Source: an endosymbiont of Acanthamoeba sp. UWC8
Lineage (GTDB): Bacteria; Pseudomonadota; Alphaproteobacteria; Rickettsiales; Midichloriaceae
Assembly (NCBI RefSeq): GCF_000730245.1
Contig: NZ_CP004403.1
Location: 372,001-436,000, forward strand
DNA length: 64,000 nucleotides
Direction: 5' to 3'
A program made the translations under genes and the position numbers. The notes below the pieces were generated by a model. That model was not told the DNA's origin and ran no database searches. It saw only the letters and a list, made by a program, of their open reading frames with translations. This document shows positions 63,883 through 64,000 of the stretch, in pieces (the first letter of the stretch is position 1; each line of letters begins with the position of its first letter).

Positions 63883-64000
63883 TTAAGCATAGTTATCTGC
63901 TATCTGCTCTGCATTTACTGTATATAAGCTTAACTCCTCTTCTACATTTAAGTCGTAACCATATGATAATAAGAGTATCTTTTCTAAAATGCTTTTACCG
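63883..64000 (-). CDS. C-terminal end of a gene entering from the right edge
   Basis: A leftward frame is open from the window edge to a TAA at 63883-63885, about 38 residues with no stops (ILEKILLLSYGYDLNVEEEL, then YTVNAEQIADNYA). It is acidic and helical. No family can be named from this fragment. Confidence 0.4.
   Translation of the reverse strand, partial: GKSILEKILLLSYGYDLNVEEELSLYTVNAEQIADNYA

Noticed and set aside
1-64000. CRISPR array, rRNA genes, prophage structural genes or a replication origin
   Set aside because: No evenly spaced direct repeats, no rRNA-like sequence, no capsid, tail or terminase genes and no DnaA-box cluster were noticed.

Overview
The window is AT-rich, densely coded DNA of an alphaproteobacterium, most likely a Rickettsiales endosymbiont of a protist (Midichloriaceae/Jidaibacter-like). 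This is inferred from an ALA-synthase-type hemA, a MipZ-like ATPase, a CCDC90/DUF1640-like coiled-coil protein, several ankyrin-repeat genes, one leucine-rich-repeat gene and many insertion sequences. No 16S gene is present, so the placement rests on gene content only.

Region 1 (1-35,100) is a mostly conserved housekeeping backbone. It holds a two-component pair, a GT61-like transferase, gltX, type II secretion/type IV pilus E and F proteins, truA, recJ-gpsA, hemA, hisS-mipZ, a trxA/glutamine-synthetase-like/ddl/ftsQ/ftsA run, infA-maf, sucCD, rsmD and tRNA-Lys(UUU). Set into it are host-interaction genes (two ankyrin proteins and a tandem HEPN-like/ankyrin fusion) and a translesion polymerase locus: umuC beside a UmuD homologue that lacks both catalytic residues, with an intact UmuD-type protein 2.6 kb away.

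Region 2 (35,000-48,520) is a genomic island next to tRNA-Lys. It has a truncated tyrosine integrase, then two same-orientation copies of a 1,242-bp IS3-family element. Between them lies what I read as a polymorphic-toxin array: a large LysM-bearing carrier protein with a toxin-like C-terminal tip, followed by promoterless partial copies with other tips. Each tip is followed by a small gene that looks like its immunity protein (two related membrane proteins, an Imm11/DUF1629-like protein, and a 100-aa protein). The partial copies share a near-identical junction carrying CIDGMCSMDGEQL, which could support tip exchange by recombination. This is the most interesting system in the window.

Region 3 (48,520-64,000) is a decaying accessory zone. 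It contains IS3, IS982 and IS5-like fragments, a truncated coaBC, decayed PEP-mutase-like and NUDIX genes, and a leftward group (C45-type Ntn hydrolase, small-molecule kinase, MGT-type glycosyltransferase, DUF2608/HAD protein, EamA transporter). It ends with an ankyrin gene, a nine-repeat LRR gene and two abutting IS3-family elements.

A recurring oddity is single-base frameshifts in or beside homopolymer runs (gltX, the Imm11-like gene, a membrane immunity gene, the kinase, the EamA gene). They may be real decay, slippage-corrected genes, or errors in the assembly.
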